Made by a program: the position numbers and the translations under genes. From NCBI GenBank assembly GCA_947446925.1, contig CANFHU010000020.1, positions 1 to 47,880 on the forward strand: DNA of 47,880 bases, written 5' to 3'. This document shows positions 7,791-17,600 of this stretch, one piece after another. Each line of letters starts with the position of its first letter. Within the stretch, counting starts at the first letter, position 1. The DNA comes from Flavobacteriia bacterium (lineage in GTDB: Bacteria; Bacteroidota; Bacteroidia; Flavobacteriales_D; Crocinitomicaceae). The notes below the pieces were generated by a model. It was not told where the DNA came from. It did no database searches and worked only from the letters and a program-made list of their open reading frames with translations.

Positions 7791-9000
7791 TCCCGATTTA
7801 TTAAAAGCATTAATTAAAGAAAGTGGTTTGTTACCACAAGTAGAAATGCTTGAAATCAAAAAGAAAAAAGGAAGCTTACATATTGGAATTCCAAAAGAAA
7901 CTACGTTTCAAGAACGTCGTGTTTCACTTGCGCCAGAAGCAGTTTCTTTATTAGTATCTAATGGACATCGTGTGAAAATTGAAACAAAAAGTGGAGAAAA
8001 CTCTAATTTTACAGACAACGAATATTCAGAAGCGGGTGCAGAAATTTGCTACGATCCAGCAGAAATTTATAAATGTGATATCATCTTCAAAGTTGCACCA
8101 CCGAATGAGGAAGAAGTAGAAATGATGACTGGTGGTCAAACATTGATTTCTGCGTTGCAGTTATCGGTACAACCAAAAGAGATTCTTCAAAAATTAATGC
8201 AGAAAAAAATTACCGCAATTGCTTGGGATTACATTCAAGATGAGGACGGTTCTTATCCTGTCGTACGAACTATGGGCGAGATTGCTGGAACAACATCTAT
8301 TACAATTGCTGCCGAATTACTTTCCAATTTCGAAACTGGAAAAGGGGTAATGTTGGGCGGTATTGCTGGTGTTCAACCTGCAGAAGTAGTTATTTTAGGT
8401 GCTGGAATTGTAGGCGAATATGCGGTAAGAGCAGCAATGGGCTTAGGTGCTTCGGTACGTTTATTTGATAGTTCATTGTCACGTTTAAGAAGGTTGCAAA
8501 ATAACTTAGGACGACGCGTATTTACTTCGGTATTACAACCTAAAGTTCTTGCTAAATCCATTAAACGAGCAGATGTTGTAATTGGTGCAGTTCGTGCACC
8601 ACTTGGAAGAACTCCTTGTATCGTAACAGAAGAAATGATCGAAGAAATGAAACCAGGTTCCGTAATTATCGATGTAAGTATTGACCAAGGTGGTTGTGTA
8701 GAAACTTCCCGTGTTACAAACCATAAAAATCCAACTTTTGTAAAACATGGTGTAGTGCATTACTGTGTGCCAAATATTGCTTCCCGTGTTCCAAGAACAG
8801 CTTCTTTTGCATTGTCTAATATATTTGCACCAATTTTATTGGAAATGGGAAATAAAGGTGGGTGTAAAGAATTGATTAAAGACGACAAAGGATTCCGTTC
8901 TGGAGTTTATATGTATAAAGGAACATTGACAAGTGAAGTGCTTGGGAAAGTGTTTGACTTGAAATATAAATCGATCGAATTGTTGATGTTAGGAATGTGA
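7780..9000 (+). CDS. ald: Alanine dehydrogenase
   Basis: 406 residues. The N-terminal domain carries GIPKETTFQERRVSLAPEAV (residues 36-55) with the substrate-binding R and the later lysine (FKVAPP, about 104). The NAD-binding part has GAGIVGEYAVRAAMGLGA (207-224) and an acidic residue at 230. The family catalyses reversible oxidative deamination of alanine to pyruvate and ammonia with NAD+. It has about 35 extra N-terminal residues compared with the ~370-residue classical enzyme, a feature I believe common among Bacteroidota homologues. Co-location with tsaE and porX looks like inherited gene order rather than functional coupling. Confidence 0.92.
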   Translation: MKTNPDLLKALIKESGLLPQVEMLEIKKKKGSLHIGIPKETTFQERRVSLAPEAVSLLVSNGHRVKIETKSGENSNFTDNEYSEAGAEICYDPAEIYKCDIIFKVAPPNEEEVEMMTGGQTLISALQLSVQPKEILQKLMQKKITAIAWDYIQDEDGSYPVVRTMGEIAGTTSITIAAELLSNFETGKGVMLGGIAGVQPAEVVILGAGIVGEYAVRAAMGLGASVRLFDSSLSRLRRLQNNLGRRVFTSVLQPKVLAKSIKRADVVIGAVRAPLGRTPCIVTEEMIEEMKPGSVIIDVSIDQGGCVETSRVTNHKNPTFVKHGVVHYCVPNIASRVPRTASFALSNIFAPILLEMGNKGGCKELIKDDKGFRSGVYMYKGTLTSEVLGKVFDLKYKSIELLMLGM

Positions 9001-9063
9001 TTTCGAGAACCTCAATAACCAATTGAGTGACGAAGCAACGAGTTGCATAAAAGGATAATTAAT

Positions 9064-9095
9064 AAAAAAGCCAATCGGATAAGATTGGCTTTTTT
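9064..9095. terminator. Intrinsic terminator between ald and the small basic ORF
   Basis: AAAAAAGCCAATC (9064-9076) pairs perfectly with GATTGGCTTTTTT (9083-9095) around a 6-base loop. It is symmetric enough to stop transcription from both directions, serving ald on plus and the small minus-strand gene. Confidence 0.85.
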
Positions 9096-9098
9096 GTT

Positions 9099-9218
9099 TT
9101 ACAAGGAGGAATTTGAATTTTTCTCTTTCTTTTTTGCATCCTTGGCTGCACGTTTTTCTTTCAATGTTTTTTCTGCTACTTTTTTTCCTTTTTCTTTGGA
9201 ACCTTTTTCTCCAGCCAT
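9099..9218 (-). CDS. Small lysine-rich protein, 39 residues
   Basis: An ATG at 9218 opens a 39-codon frame ending at 9099, just before the bidirectional terminator. The product is strongly basic and helical: MAGEKGSKEKGKKVAEKT, then LKEKRAAKDAKKKEKN and SNSSL. No domain is recognised. A terminator placed right after its stop, and its position convergent to ald, suggest a real gene rather than noise. Short KEKR/AKK-rich proteins are frequent in Flavobacteriales. A nucleic-acid or ribosome contact is conceivable but unproven. Confidence 0.5.
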   Translation of the reverse strand: MAGEKGSKEKGKKVAEKTLKEKRAAKDAKKKEKNSNSSL

Positions 9219-9338
9219 CTTATTTGGTGTTAATTTCTAATGTGGTAAGGTACGTTTAATTACACCTTGAAAAACCACTACAAATAAAAGTTATACATTC
9301 CTAAAACTAAATCGAATAACCCAAGAAACACTCTATCT

Positions 9339-9530
9339 CGAAGCGAAATCGTCGCATTAGAAAAGTAAAGCCGGGACCCATAGAAATAAGTAAACGCTAG
9401 AAAAAATAGTGTCTGAGACGTAACGACAGTGGAGGCGAGTTTATTTTTTCTAGTTTACGTTTCGTAATGGGTGGTTGCTTTTCAAGCGACAAGTAGTTTT
9501 TGGTTACTTTTTGCTGCTCCAAAAAGTAAC
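9339..9530. repeat. Structured dispersed repeat, copy 2
   Basis: This occupies most of the gene-free stretch 9219-9615. The core 9339-9490 has exactly the same length (152 bases) as copy 1. Stems: GTCGC (9351-9355) with GCGAC (9486-9490), GAAAAG (9360-9365) with CTTTTC (9478-9483), CCCAT with ATGGG, and the TAGAAAAAATA/TATTTTTTCTA inner stem. The terminal hairpin is GTTACTTTTTG (9503-9513) with CAAAAAGTAAC (9520-9530). Several differences from copy 1 preserve pairing. The remaining 9219-9338 shows nothing I can name. Confidence 0.8.
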
Positions 9531-9585
9531 AACATTTTAAAGAAATCCCTTCCTTCCCTCAAAAAATCTCCTTAAATTCGCGTAG

Positions 9586-9593
9586 TAAATTTG
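9586..9593 (+). promoter_or_regulatory. -7 promoter element of the aconitase gene
   Basis: TAAATTTG is an exact TAnnTTTG match 22 bases before the aconitase ATG. No convincing TTTG was found at -33. Confidence 0.45.
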
Positions 9594-9615
9594 AAATAAA
9601 CAAAATAAGTATACC

Positions 9616-11880
9616 ATGGTTTTTGATTTAGACATGATCAAAAAGGTTTACGCGAAATTCCCAGAGCGTATCGACGCTGCAAGAAAAGTAGTAAACAAAC
9701 CTTTAACACTTTCAGAAAAAATTCTTTATGCTCACTTGTGGGATGGAAACGCTACAACTGCTTTCGAAAGAGGGAAGTCGTATGTAGATTTCGCACCAGA
9801 CAGAGTTGCTATGCAAGATGCTACTGCACAAATGGCGTTGTTGCAATTCATGCAAGCAGGTAAAAAACAAGTAGCCGTTCCTTCTACAGTGCACGCGGAT
9901 CACTTAATCCAAGCGAAAGTTGGAGCAACAAAAGATTTACAAGATTCTTTAAATCAAAACAACGAAGTATTTACATTCCTATCTTCTATTTCTAGTAAAT
10001 ACGGAATCGGTTTCTGGAAACCAGGAGCAGGTATCATTCACCAAGTAGTATTGGAAAATTATGCCTTCCCTGGAGGAATGATGATCGGTACCGATTCTCA
10101 TACTGTAAATGCTGGTGGACTAGGAATGGTTGCTATCGGTGTTGGTGGTGCGGATGCGGTAGACGTAATGGCTGGTATGGCTTGGGAATTGAAATTCCCT
10201 AAACTAATCGGTGTTAAATTAACTGGTAAATTAAACGGATGGACTTCTGCAAAAGACGTGATTTTACGTGTTGCGGATATCTTAACTGTAAAAGGTGGTA
10301 CTGGTGCTATCGTAGAATATTTCGGTGAAGGTGCTATTGCTCTTTCTTGTACTGGTAAAGGTACAATTTGTAACATGGGTGCAGAAATCGGAGCTACGAC
10401 TTCTACATTCGGATATGATGATTCAATGCGTCGTTACTTAGCGGCTACTGGTCGTCAAGAAGTGGTAGATGCTGCAGATAAAATTGCGGATTACTTAACT
10501 GGAGATAAAGAAGTGTATGATAACCCAGAAGCTTATTTTGATCAAGTTATTACAATCGATCTAAATACATTAGAGCCATACGTAAATGGTCCTTTTACGC
10601 CAGATAGAGGTACGCCAATTTCACAATTAAAAGCGGAAGCGGAAGCAAACGGATGGCCTTTAAAAGTAGAGTGGGGATTAATCGGTTCTTGTACAAACTC
10701 TTCCTATGAAGATATCGCGCGTGCTGCATCTATCGTAGATCAAGCTGTTGCTAACGGTTTAGTTTCTAAAGCGGAATTTGGAATCAATCCAGGATCTGAG
10801 CAAGTACGTTACACAATCGCGCGTGATGGTTTCATCGATACATTTGAAAAGTTAGGAACGAAAGTATTTACAAATGCTTGTGGTCCATGTATCGGTCAAT
10901 GGGATCGTACAGGTGCTGAAAAAGGAGAGAAAAATACAATTATTCACTCGTTCAACCGTAACTTCTCTAAAAGAGCAGATGGTAACCCAAATACACACGC
11001 ATTCGTAGCTTCTCCAGAAATGGTTGCTGCTTTAGCGATTGCTGGTGATTTAGGTTTTAATCCATTGATAGATACGTTAACAAACGATAAAGGAGAACAA
11101 GTAAAGTTAAACGCTCCAACTGGTGACGAGTTGCCAAAAAGAGGGTTTGCAGTAGAGGATGCAGGTTACCAAGCTCCAGCGGAAGATGGTTCTGCGATTG
11201 AAGTTGCGGTTGCTGCTGATTCTTCTCGTTTACAATTGTTAGAGAACTTCCCAATTTGGGATGAGAAAAACATAACTGGTGCTAAATTGTTAATCAAAGC
11301 ACAAGGTAAATGTACTACAGATCATATCTCAATGGCTGGTCCATGGTTAAAATACCGCGGTCACTTGGATAACATCTCTAACAACATGTTAATTGGTGCT
11401 GTAAATGCTTTCTCTGGTGAAGCAAACAAAGTGAAAAACCAATTGACTGGTGAGTTTGGTGAAGTTCCTGCGGTACAAAGAGCGTACAAAGCGGCTGATG
11501 TTCCTTCTATCGTTGTGGGTGACCATAACTATGGGGAAGGGTCTTCTAGAGAGCACGCTGCAATGGAACCACGTCATTTAGGTGTTCGTGCGGTGATCGT
11601 TAAATCATTCGCGCGTATCCACGAAACGAACTTGAAAAAACAAGGAATGTTAGGTTTGACGTTCGCTGACGAGGCGGATTACGACAAAATCCAACAAGAT
11701 GATACTTTCAACTTCGTAGATTTAGTGGATTTTGCTCCAGGAAAACCATTAACATTAGAAATCGTTCACGCGGATGGTTCTAAAGAAAATATCTCTTTAA
11801 ATCATACATACAACGATTCTCAAATTGAGTGGTTTAAAGCTGGTTCAGCATTAAACTTAATCAAATTACAAGAAGCGTAA
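9616..11880 (+). CDS. Aconitate hydratase
   Basis: 754 residues, the length of the mitochondrial-type/AcnA-like single-chain aconitases. Three cysteines for the 4Fe-4S cluster are visible: C359 ([10 protein letters not shown]) and C422/C425 (ACGPCIGQW). Substrate-site segments include [15 protein letters not shown] (156-170). The C-terminal swivel domain has [20 protein letters not shown] and [16 protein letters not shown]. It interconverts citrate and isocitrate in the TCA cycle in the cytoplasm. It is transcribed alone, followed by a terminator. The codon pattern (strong use of GGT, GCT and similar codons) looks like that of a highly expressed gene. Confidence 0.96.
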   Translation: MVFDLDMIKKVYAKFPERIDAARKVVNKPLTLSEKILYAHLWDGNATTAFERGKSYVDFAPDRVAMQDATAQMALLQFMQAGKKQVAVPSTVHADHLIQAKVGATKDLQDSLNQNNEVFTFLSSISSKYGIGFWKPGAGIIHQVVLENYAFPGGMMIGTDSHTVNAGGLGMVAIGVGGADAVDVMAGMAWELKFPKLIGVKLTGKLNGWTSAKDVILRVADILTVKGGTGAIVEYFGEGAIALSCTGKGTICNMGAEIGATTSTFGYDDSMRRYLAATGRQEVVDAADKIADYLTGDKEVYDNPEAYFDQVITIDLNTLEPYVNGPFTPDRGTPISQLKAEAEANGWPLKVEWGLIGSCTNSSYEDIARAASIVDQAVANGLVSKAEFGINPGSEQVRYTIARDGFIDTFEKLGTKVFTNACGPCIGQWDRTGAEKGEKNTIIHSFNRNFSKRADGNPNTHAFVASPEMVAALAIAGDLGFNPLIDTLTNDKGEQVKLNAPTGDELPKRGFAVEDAGYQAPAEDGSAIEVAVAADSSRLQLLENFPIWDEKNITGAKLLIKAQGKCTTDHISMAGPWLKYRGHLDNISNNMLIGAVNAFSGEANKVKNQLTGEFGEVPAVQRAYKAADVPSIVVGDHNYGEGSSREHAAMEPRHLGVRAVIVKSFARIHETNLKKQGMLGLTFADEADYDKIQQDDTFNFVDLVDFAPGKPLTLEIVHADGSKENISLNHTYNDSQIEWFKAGSALNLIKLQEA

Positions 11881-11900
11881 TTTTTGATATATTTTAGAGG

Positions 11901-11930
11901 AAGGTTCAGGCGAAAGTCTGGACCTTTTTT
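11901..11930 (+). terminator. Intrinsic terminator of the aconitase gene
   Basis: AAGGTTCAG pairs with CTGGACCTT (one G-T pair) and runs into TTTTTT, 21 bases after the aconitase stop. Confidence 0.8.
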
Positions 11931-11955
11931 GTTTTTTAGTAATCGATAATAGATT

Positions 11956-13101
11956 TCACTCAATCTTATCCCATCCCATTACTTTAACTCCTGTGCGCAG
12001 TTGATTTTCTGTTCCGCCATAGATTAAATGCGCGTTCGTATTTGTGTTTAATCCTTTGAAATAATTTAGTCCTTTAAAAAAATCTTGTTTAATTGTTGAA
12101 GAGGATTTTATTTCATAAATGTCAATCGATGGATGGTTTTCAATAAGTAAATCTATTTCGTTGTTTGCATGGTCTCTCCAAAAATAGTACGAAGGGTATT
12201 CTCCCTTGTTGAAACTATTTTTCAAAAACTCAGTAATAATTAAATTTTCAAAGATTCCTCCTTTTGCAAAATGCAATGAAATTTCTTGTTCATTTTTTAT
12301 ACCAAGTAAATACGACAATAAACCGGTATCGTAGAAATATATTTTGGGTGTTTTTATAATTCTTTTGTTGAAATTAGTGTGATAAGGGTAGAGTCGGTAA
12401 GCAATATATGATGTTTCTAATAGACTCATCCACGCACTGATTGTTTTGTTGTCGACACCAAGTTCGTTCCCTAAACTCGATTGATTGAATAATTGTCCTA
12501 CTCTTCCTGCAAGTAAATAAATAAATTTTTGAAAAAGATCTAAGTTGGTGATGTTTTTTAATAAACGCACATCACGTTCTACATACGTGCTTAAATAATT
12601 GGAATAATAATCACTCGAACGGATGTCAAAGGTTATTTTTCTTGGATAGGAACCATTTACAGCATAGTGCTCCCAGCTATTATAGTGATGTTCGGTGTTT
12701 TTTAATTCTTTATAGGAAAATGGTAATAGTGTAAACAATGCAACTCTTCCTGCTAATGACTGAGAGATTTGCTGCATCAGTAAAAAGTTTTGAGAACCTG
12801 TAATAATGTATTCACCAACCTGATTTCGCTCATCCGTAAATACCTGTAAATAGGAAAACAATTCTGGTACATATTGAATTTCATCAATTATTACTCCGTT
12901 TTTATAGGTGTTTAAAAATCCTTTTGGGTCATTTTTAGCAAATTCTCTATTGGTTATATCTTCCAAATTAACATAGGAATACTCCGGTTTTAATTGTTTA
13001 GAAAACGTAGTTTTCCCAGACTGTCTTGGACCGGTTATAGCAACAATTGGAAATTTATCTAGTAATTGTTGCGCTTTTGCGAATAAATGTCTTTGAATCA
13101 T
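11956..13101 (-). CDS. AAA_14/DUF4143 ATPase with nuclease-like tail
   Basis: 381 residues from the ATG at 13101; a TTG two codons upstream is possible but the family usually begins MIQR. Walker A is GPRQSGKTT (near residue 25) and Walker B GVIIDEIQ. TGSQNFLL and AGRVALFTLLPFSY are the typical AAA_14 segments. The C-terminal DUF4143 region has a winged-helix-like part (NKTISAWMSLLETSYI) and a PD-(D/E)XK-like core (FWRDHANNEIDLLI and YEIKSS). Function is unknown; such genes are common accessory genes. The promoter region carries two near-identical palindromes at 13112 and 13165. Confidence 0.88.
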   Translation of the reverse strand: MIQRHLFAKAQQLLDKFPIVAITGPRQSGKTTFSKQLKPEYSYVNLEDITNREFAKNDPKGFLNTYKNGVIIDEIQYVPELFSYLQVFTDERNQVGEYIITGSQNFLLMQQISQSLAGRVALFTLLPFSYKELKNTEHHYNSWEHYAVNGSYPRKITFDIRSSDYYSNYLSTYVERDVRLLKNITNLDLFQKFIYLLAGRVGQLFNQSSLGNELGVDNKTISAWMSLLETSYIAYRLYPYHTNFNKRIIKTPKIYFYDTGLLSYLLGIKNEQEISLHFAKGGIFENLIITEFLKNSFNKGEYPSYYFWRDHANNEIDLLIENHPSIDIYEIKSSSTIKQDFFKGLNYFKGLNTNTNAHLIYGGTENQLRTGVKVMGWDKIE

Positions 13102-13111
13102 ATTCAAAAAT

Positions 13112-13179
13112 AGGAATTCAATTCCTAAATATCTAAACTTTTACCAAATTTATTTATGATAATTAGGAACTGAATTCCT
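13112..13179. promoter_or_regulatory. Paired palindromes upstream of the AAA/DUF4143 gene
   Basis: AGGAATTCAATTCCT (13112-13126) is a perfect palindrome around one base. About 40 bases further comes AGGAACTGAATTCCT (near 13165-13179), 14 of 15 identical to the reverse complement of the first. Two equal sites over a start region look like operators, but a small inverted repeat element is also possible. Confidence 0.45.
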
Positions 13180-13319
13180 AGTTATCATGAATTTCACTTC
13201 TGAATAAACTAAAAATACAACTTAATAAATCTTCAATGATCCCTTAATTTCTAAACTTCTTACTAGTGAAAATGGTTTAATTCCCGAATTTCCCTAACTT
13301 TAGTTTCAAAATTGCAACC

Positions 13320-13829
13320 ATGGAAGAAATAAGAAACAAAGTACAAGAAAGTGGATTGATTTCAATGGATTTGGCAGATTTCAAGCCAGATGTAACCCTA
13401 ATTTTTTCGTTAGATATTGCAGATCAATTGTGGCAGGGACTAGTGCTAAAAGAAAAAGATTTTAGAGATTTTATTGCGACACACGATTGGTCACTTTATA
13501 AAAGTAAATATGTGTTTATACATTGTTCTGCGGATGCAATCGTGCCAACTTGGGCATATATGTTAGTCGCTTCGAAATTATTAGGTGTAGCTAAAATGGC
13601 ATTAGTAGGTTCTCGTGAAGATCTAGAAAAACAAATGATCGCATTAAATATTCTTTCATTGGATGTTACAAACTACATCGATGGTAGAATTATCATTAAA
13701 GGATGTTCGGATATTACCTCTCCAGAATTTGCTATGACGACCTTGATTCAAAAATTACAACCGATTGCAAAATCGATTATGTATGGCGAACCTTGTTCTA
13801 CTGTACCTGTGTTTAAGCGCAAAAATTAA
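13320..13829 (+). CDS. DUF2480 family protein
   Basis: 169 residues covering the whole DUF2480 family length. Features are MEEIRNKVQESGLISMDL at the start, DIADQLWQGLVLKEKDFRDF, HCSADAIVPTWAYMLV near the middle, and a cysteine-containing KGCSDI. No catalytic role is established for the family, which is largely restricted to Bacteroidota. Its 3' end overlaps the convergent deacetylase gene by 4 bases. The function cannot be inferred from its neighbours. Confidence 0.85.
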   Translation: MEEIRNKVQESGLISMDLADFKPDVTLIFSLDIADQLWQGLVLKEKDFRDFIATHDWSLYKSKYVFIHCSADAIVPTWAYMLVASKLLGVAKMALVGSREDLEKQMIALNILSLDVTNYIDGRIIIKGCSDITSPEFAMTTLIQKLQPIAKSIMYGEPCSTVPVFKRKN

Positions 13830-14440
13830 TTCGGTATACGTCCAAAGATTAATCCTTTTTTTCTAACAACATCTATTAATTTCGGTAGTAATTCTTTTTG
13901 ACGTACGGTGAATTTTGGATTGTCATGTACAACCAAAATGTCTCCACCAACTATTTGTTTTTCTGCTTTGGAGAGTATTTCTGATATACTAACTCGGTCA
14001 TCAAAATCATAGGATAACCAACTCCATACGATAATTTTATACTGTTTAGAAATCTTCCGGGCACGAAGGGAAGATAATCTTCCATACGGAGGACGAAATA
14101 ATTTAGAAGGTATATATGCAGCTGCTTCTTGTATACTCTTTTGATATTCTTGAAAGGAAGTTTTATGCGACTTCGTATGATACATCGTGTGGTTTCCTAC
14201 TTGGTGACCTTCATTAAGGATACGTTGAAAAATTTCAGGATATCGTTTTACATTTTCACCGACACAGAAAAAACACGCTTTAATATTTTGTGCTTTTAAA
14301 TAATCTAAGACCCATGGAGTGATGTCTGGATGAGGTCCATCATCAAACGTTAAATACACCTCATTGGTATTCAAAGAAAAACCCCAAATACGTTTGAAAA
14401 AGATTTTTCTTACGATACTTGGGGTTTTAAATATTCTCAT
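13826..14440 (-). CDS. Polysaccharide deacetylase (NodB fold, CE4)
   Basis: 204 residues. The NodB motif 1 TFDDGPHPD and motif 2 HQVGNHTMYH give the catalytic aspartate and zinc ligands; RPPYGR and the late VVHDNPKF complete the CE4 pattern. Such enzymes remove N- or O-acetyl groups from cell-wall or capsule sugars. No signal peptide or membrane segment is evident, which is unusual for a wall-acting enzyme. It lies between two palindromic elements (14445-14693) and the convergent DUF2480 gene, so it is probably a single-gene transcript. Confidence 0.88.
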   Translation of the reverse strand: MRIFKTPSIVRKIFFKRIWGFSLNTNEVYLTFDDGPHPDITPWVLDYLKAQNIKACFFCVGENVKRYPEIFQRILNEGHQVGNHTMYHTKSHKTSFQEYQKSIQEAAAYIPSKLFRPPYGRLSSLRARKISKQYKIIVWSWLSYDFDDRVSISEILSKAEKQIVGGDILVVHDNPKFTVRQKELLPKLIDVVRKKGLIFGRIPN

Positions 14441-14444
14441 TTAT

Positions 14445-14562
14445 GTGACTTCTAAAAGTTGCTTTTTTTTCGTTCAACTGCGACTTTTAAATCCTCATTT
14501 ACAGATGTAAACTGCGGTTTAAATTTCTTGTTTGCCTCAAAAAATCTAATTTTTAGAAGCAC
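14445..14562. repeat. Palindromic element A
   Basis: GTG-A-CTTCTAAAA (14445-14457) pairs with TTTTAGAAGCAC (14551-14562), with one bulged base. Inside are TTTAAAT boxes flanking TTTAC-agat-GTAAA. It lies just upstream of the deacetylase start on the minus strand. No protein is encoded. Confidence 0.55.
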
Positions 14563-14573
14563 TTATATTTAGT

Positions 14574-14693
14574 ATGTGTGCATTTAATTTGTTAGTTCGA
14601 GGCGATTGAAAAGTTGTTGAACGAGTTTACAAAAGTAAATGAGTGAAACGACTTTGAAAATCAACGATGAAATAGCGAATTAAATGCACACAT
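14574..14693. repeat. 120-bp element B with perfect 16-bp terminal inverted repeats
   Basis: ATGTGTGCATTTAATT (14574-14589) is the exact reverse complement of AATTAAATGCACACAT (14678-14693). A second, imperfect internal stem pairs GATTGAAAAGTTGTT with AACGACTTTGAAAATC. The element ends at the stop codon of the DUF2723 gene. It may serve as that gene's transcript end, or be a MITE. Confidence 0.7.
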
Positions 14694-17600
14694 TATTGTG
14701 CTTGCATCAATTGTTGAATCTGCTCCGGAGTCAACTGCTGCCCTCCTTGAGGTGCACCTTGAGGAGAAGCCATCTGAGGACGTGCTAAATAACCAAATTT
14801 AATTGCCACCGATTCTAAATGTGCTTTTAACTCACTTACTTCTGCACTTGCATACCCTTCATTACGTAAATCTGAACAAATACGAGGAATTACAACTTTG
14901 TATAATTTATTTATTCTGTTTTTTAAACGTTTTGAAATGATACTTTTTGCATTTCCAACTTCTGGATCTGCAGCAAAAGTGGCCAATACCATGTAGTTGT
15001 TTAATGCGGATACAAAGTCTTCTTTATTACTCATTGCGAAACGTGCTTCACTATATTCAAAGTAGTTTAAGATACTTTCAATTTGTGTTGCTACTTCTGT
15101 CGCTACTTGTTCACCTCGTTTCTTGTCTCCAGCACGGAATAATACACCTACATAATCATGTAAGGTTCCATCTGTATAAGCGGGATAACTCATACCAGGA
15201 CCAACTTCATAATTTTCACGACTTGGAGTTGGCTCTCCATAATCAATTACATTCGCAATAGGCATCACTTCCAAGGAACGGTTGATTAATTTAATTGCGA
15301 ATTTTTTGTTTTCGGCAATTTTCTTATCCGCTCCATTCAGAATTTCTTGTAACGAATCTGCTGATTGTTTACTGCCAGACTGACGTAACATTGAAATTTG
15401 TGCTGGATAAATCGATTTGTTTGTTTTTAGTTCTTCTGCTTCACGCAAAAATGCATCTGCTAAACGGGAGAAATGATCTCTATATTGTGAAGTATGTCTT
15501 CGTGTATAGTAATCCGATAAAACACCTTTTTTGTTCATCAAACCAAAATTGTAGACTTTCGTTAGATTTTCTAACATCTTTTCTTTGTCAATAGGTTCGT
15601 TGTCACGTAATGGTGTAAACTCATATGCGATACCATTTTGTTTTACAAAACCATTTGTATACAAGGCAATGGATACATCAGAACCACCAGGAGATGAGAA
15701 GTAAATTGGACGTTTCCAATCATTATTAGCGATTACATCTAACATCATTACTTGTTCACGCGTTAATGCTTGTTTGTCTATCGTAAAACGAATTTCGTTA
15801 GGTAAGTATTTGGCTTTGTCTTTACGTACGATGCCAGAAGCAACCACATTTTGTTTGTTTACTGGTACAATAAATCCTTTAGAAGGGAATACACGAAGTT
15901 TACTTCCTTGATTGCTTAATTGGTTATTATCGTCACGAACAAATTCCATGGCTACATCGATTGGTAAATAATCCCATCCTGTCTCCCAGGCTTTCAAACC
16001 TTCATTGAATTGTTGCATTTGTTCTTGTGGCGCTTGAATCATACCATTTGAATACGCCATCAATAATTCCAATGCAGAACCCATCATTTCTTCCACATTT
16101 TGGTACGTTGGTTTTGCTACAGGTGAATTAAATACTTTTTTGATTTCGTCAACACGCGCTTGTAAAGAAGGATCTTTTACTTGTACGCCATTCACAACTG
16201 TCGCATTGTTTGCTTGGAATTGTTGGAATGCTTGCTCAAATGCTGCTTTATTGTATTTAATTTTCGTAGAATAGATTTTAGAAAGGGTTTCTTTTGAAAT
16301 TCCCATATTCATCATGTCTAACATAGACAAGAAATATACTTGATCCGTATTTCCTGCGTACATTAAAATCTGATCTTCTCTAAATTTAATTGGAAGTGGA
16401 TCAGAATCGTATGCTTTCATTTTCATTTGGTCTGTATACCAGTCTGTTTGCATTAGAGATAAGTTACACACACGAACATCCGTACGTTTTTCTTCAACTT
16501 CTTGTAAGTACCATAATGGGAAAGTGTCATTATCTCCATTGGTAAATAAAATGGCATTTTTTCCACACGATTCCAAATAGTTATATGCTAAATCGCGCGC
16601 AGATGTTTTGTCACTTCTATCGTGGTCATCCCATCCTTGAACTGCCATGATTAAAGGTGCACCGATTGTTAACAAGATTGCTACAACTGCACCCTGCACT
16701 TCATTCTTCGATTTTTTACCGAGAACATGTGCAATAAAGGCAAGTAATATAGCGATTACTGCAACATAGATCCAAGATAATTTTGCGGTGTGCGCTTCAT
16801 CACCCATATCAATCAACCCAAAGAATACTAATCCTCCAAGTACTATAAATCCAATTTTCTTATATAATTCTTTCGAAATTCCCTTGGAGAATTCATACAA
16901 TGCATAGACGGAAAGTCCTATCCACATAGAAAATGCATAAAAAGAACCTGCATACGCATAGTCACGCTCTCTTGGTTCAAATGGTTTTTGATTCAAGAAG
17001 ATAACAATTGCTAGACCTGTAAAAATGAACGTTAACAATACCACAAATGCATCTTTAGGCGCTTTGTAGAAATGGAAACACATTCCAATGACTGCTAGAA
17101 TTAAAGGGAAGAAGAAGAATTTGTTGTTAGACTCATTTCCAGATGTATATAACGGAGCATTTGCGCCATTTTCACCCACATGCATTTTGTCAATCGAACT
17201 AAATCCACTGATCCAGTTTCCGCGCATTGCATCTCCATTTCCTTGTATATCGTTTTGACGTCCAGCGAAATTCCACATGAAATACCTCCAATACATCCAA
17301 TTTACTTGGTATCGTGCAAAGAACGTTAAGTTTTCTCCAAAGGTTGGAAGTCGTAAACCATCGGCACCAATTTCTGCTCCATCTATATTTTCTTTAGCAT
17401 CATAACGCGACCAACTTTTGTATGCTTCAGACTTGGTTGCGTCTCCAGTCCAATACATACGAGGGAAGAAGGTGTTTTGTAAGTACGTAGGTTCTTGTTG
17501 TTTACGGTATTCTTCATTTGTCACGAAGTATTTCTCAATTACTTCGTAGCCAACACCTTGTTTTTTAGCGCATTGATCTGCATTTACTTTGTCTTTAAAT

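Noticed and set aside
9043-9240. 65-residue plus-strand frame rich in Phe
   Set aside because: It is the complement of the lysine-rich 39-residue minus-strand gene and runs through a terminator.
9616-11880. AcnB-type aconitase
   Set aside because: Domain order and length (swivel domain at the C-terminus, 754 residues) fit the mitochondrial/AcnA-like type.
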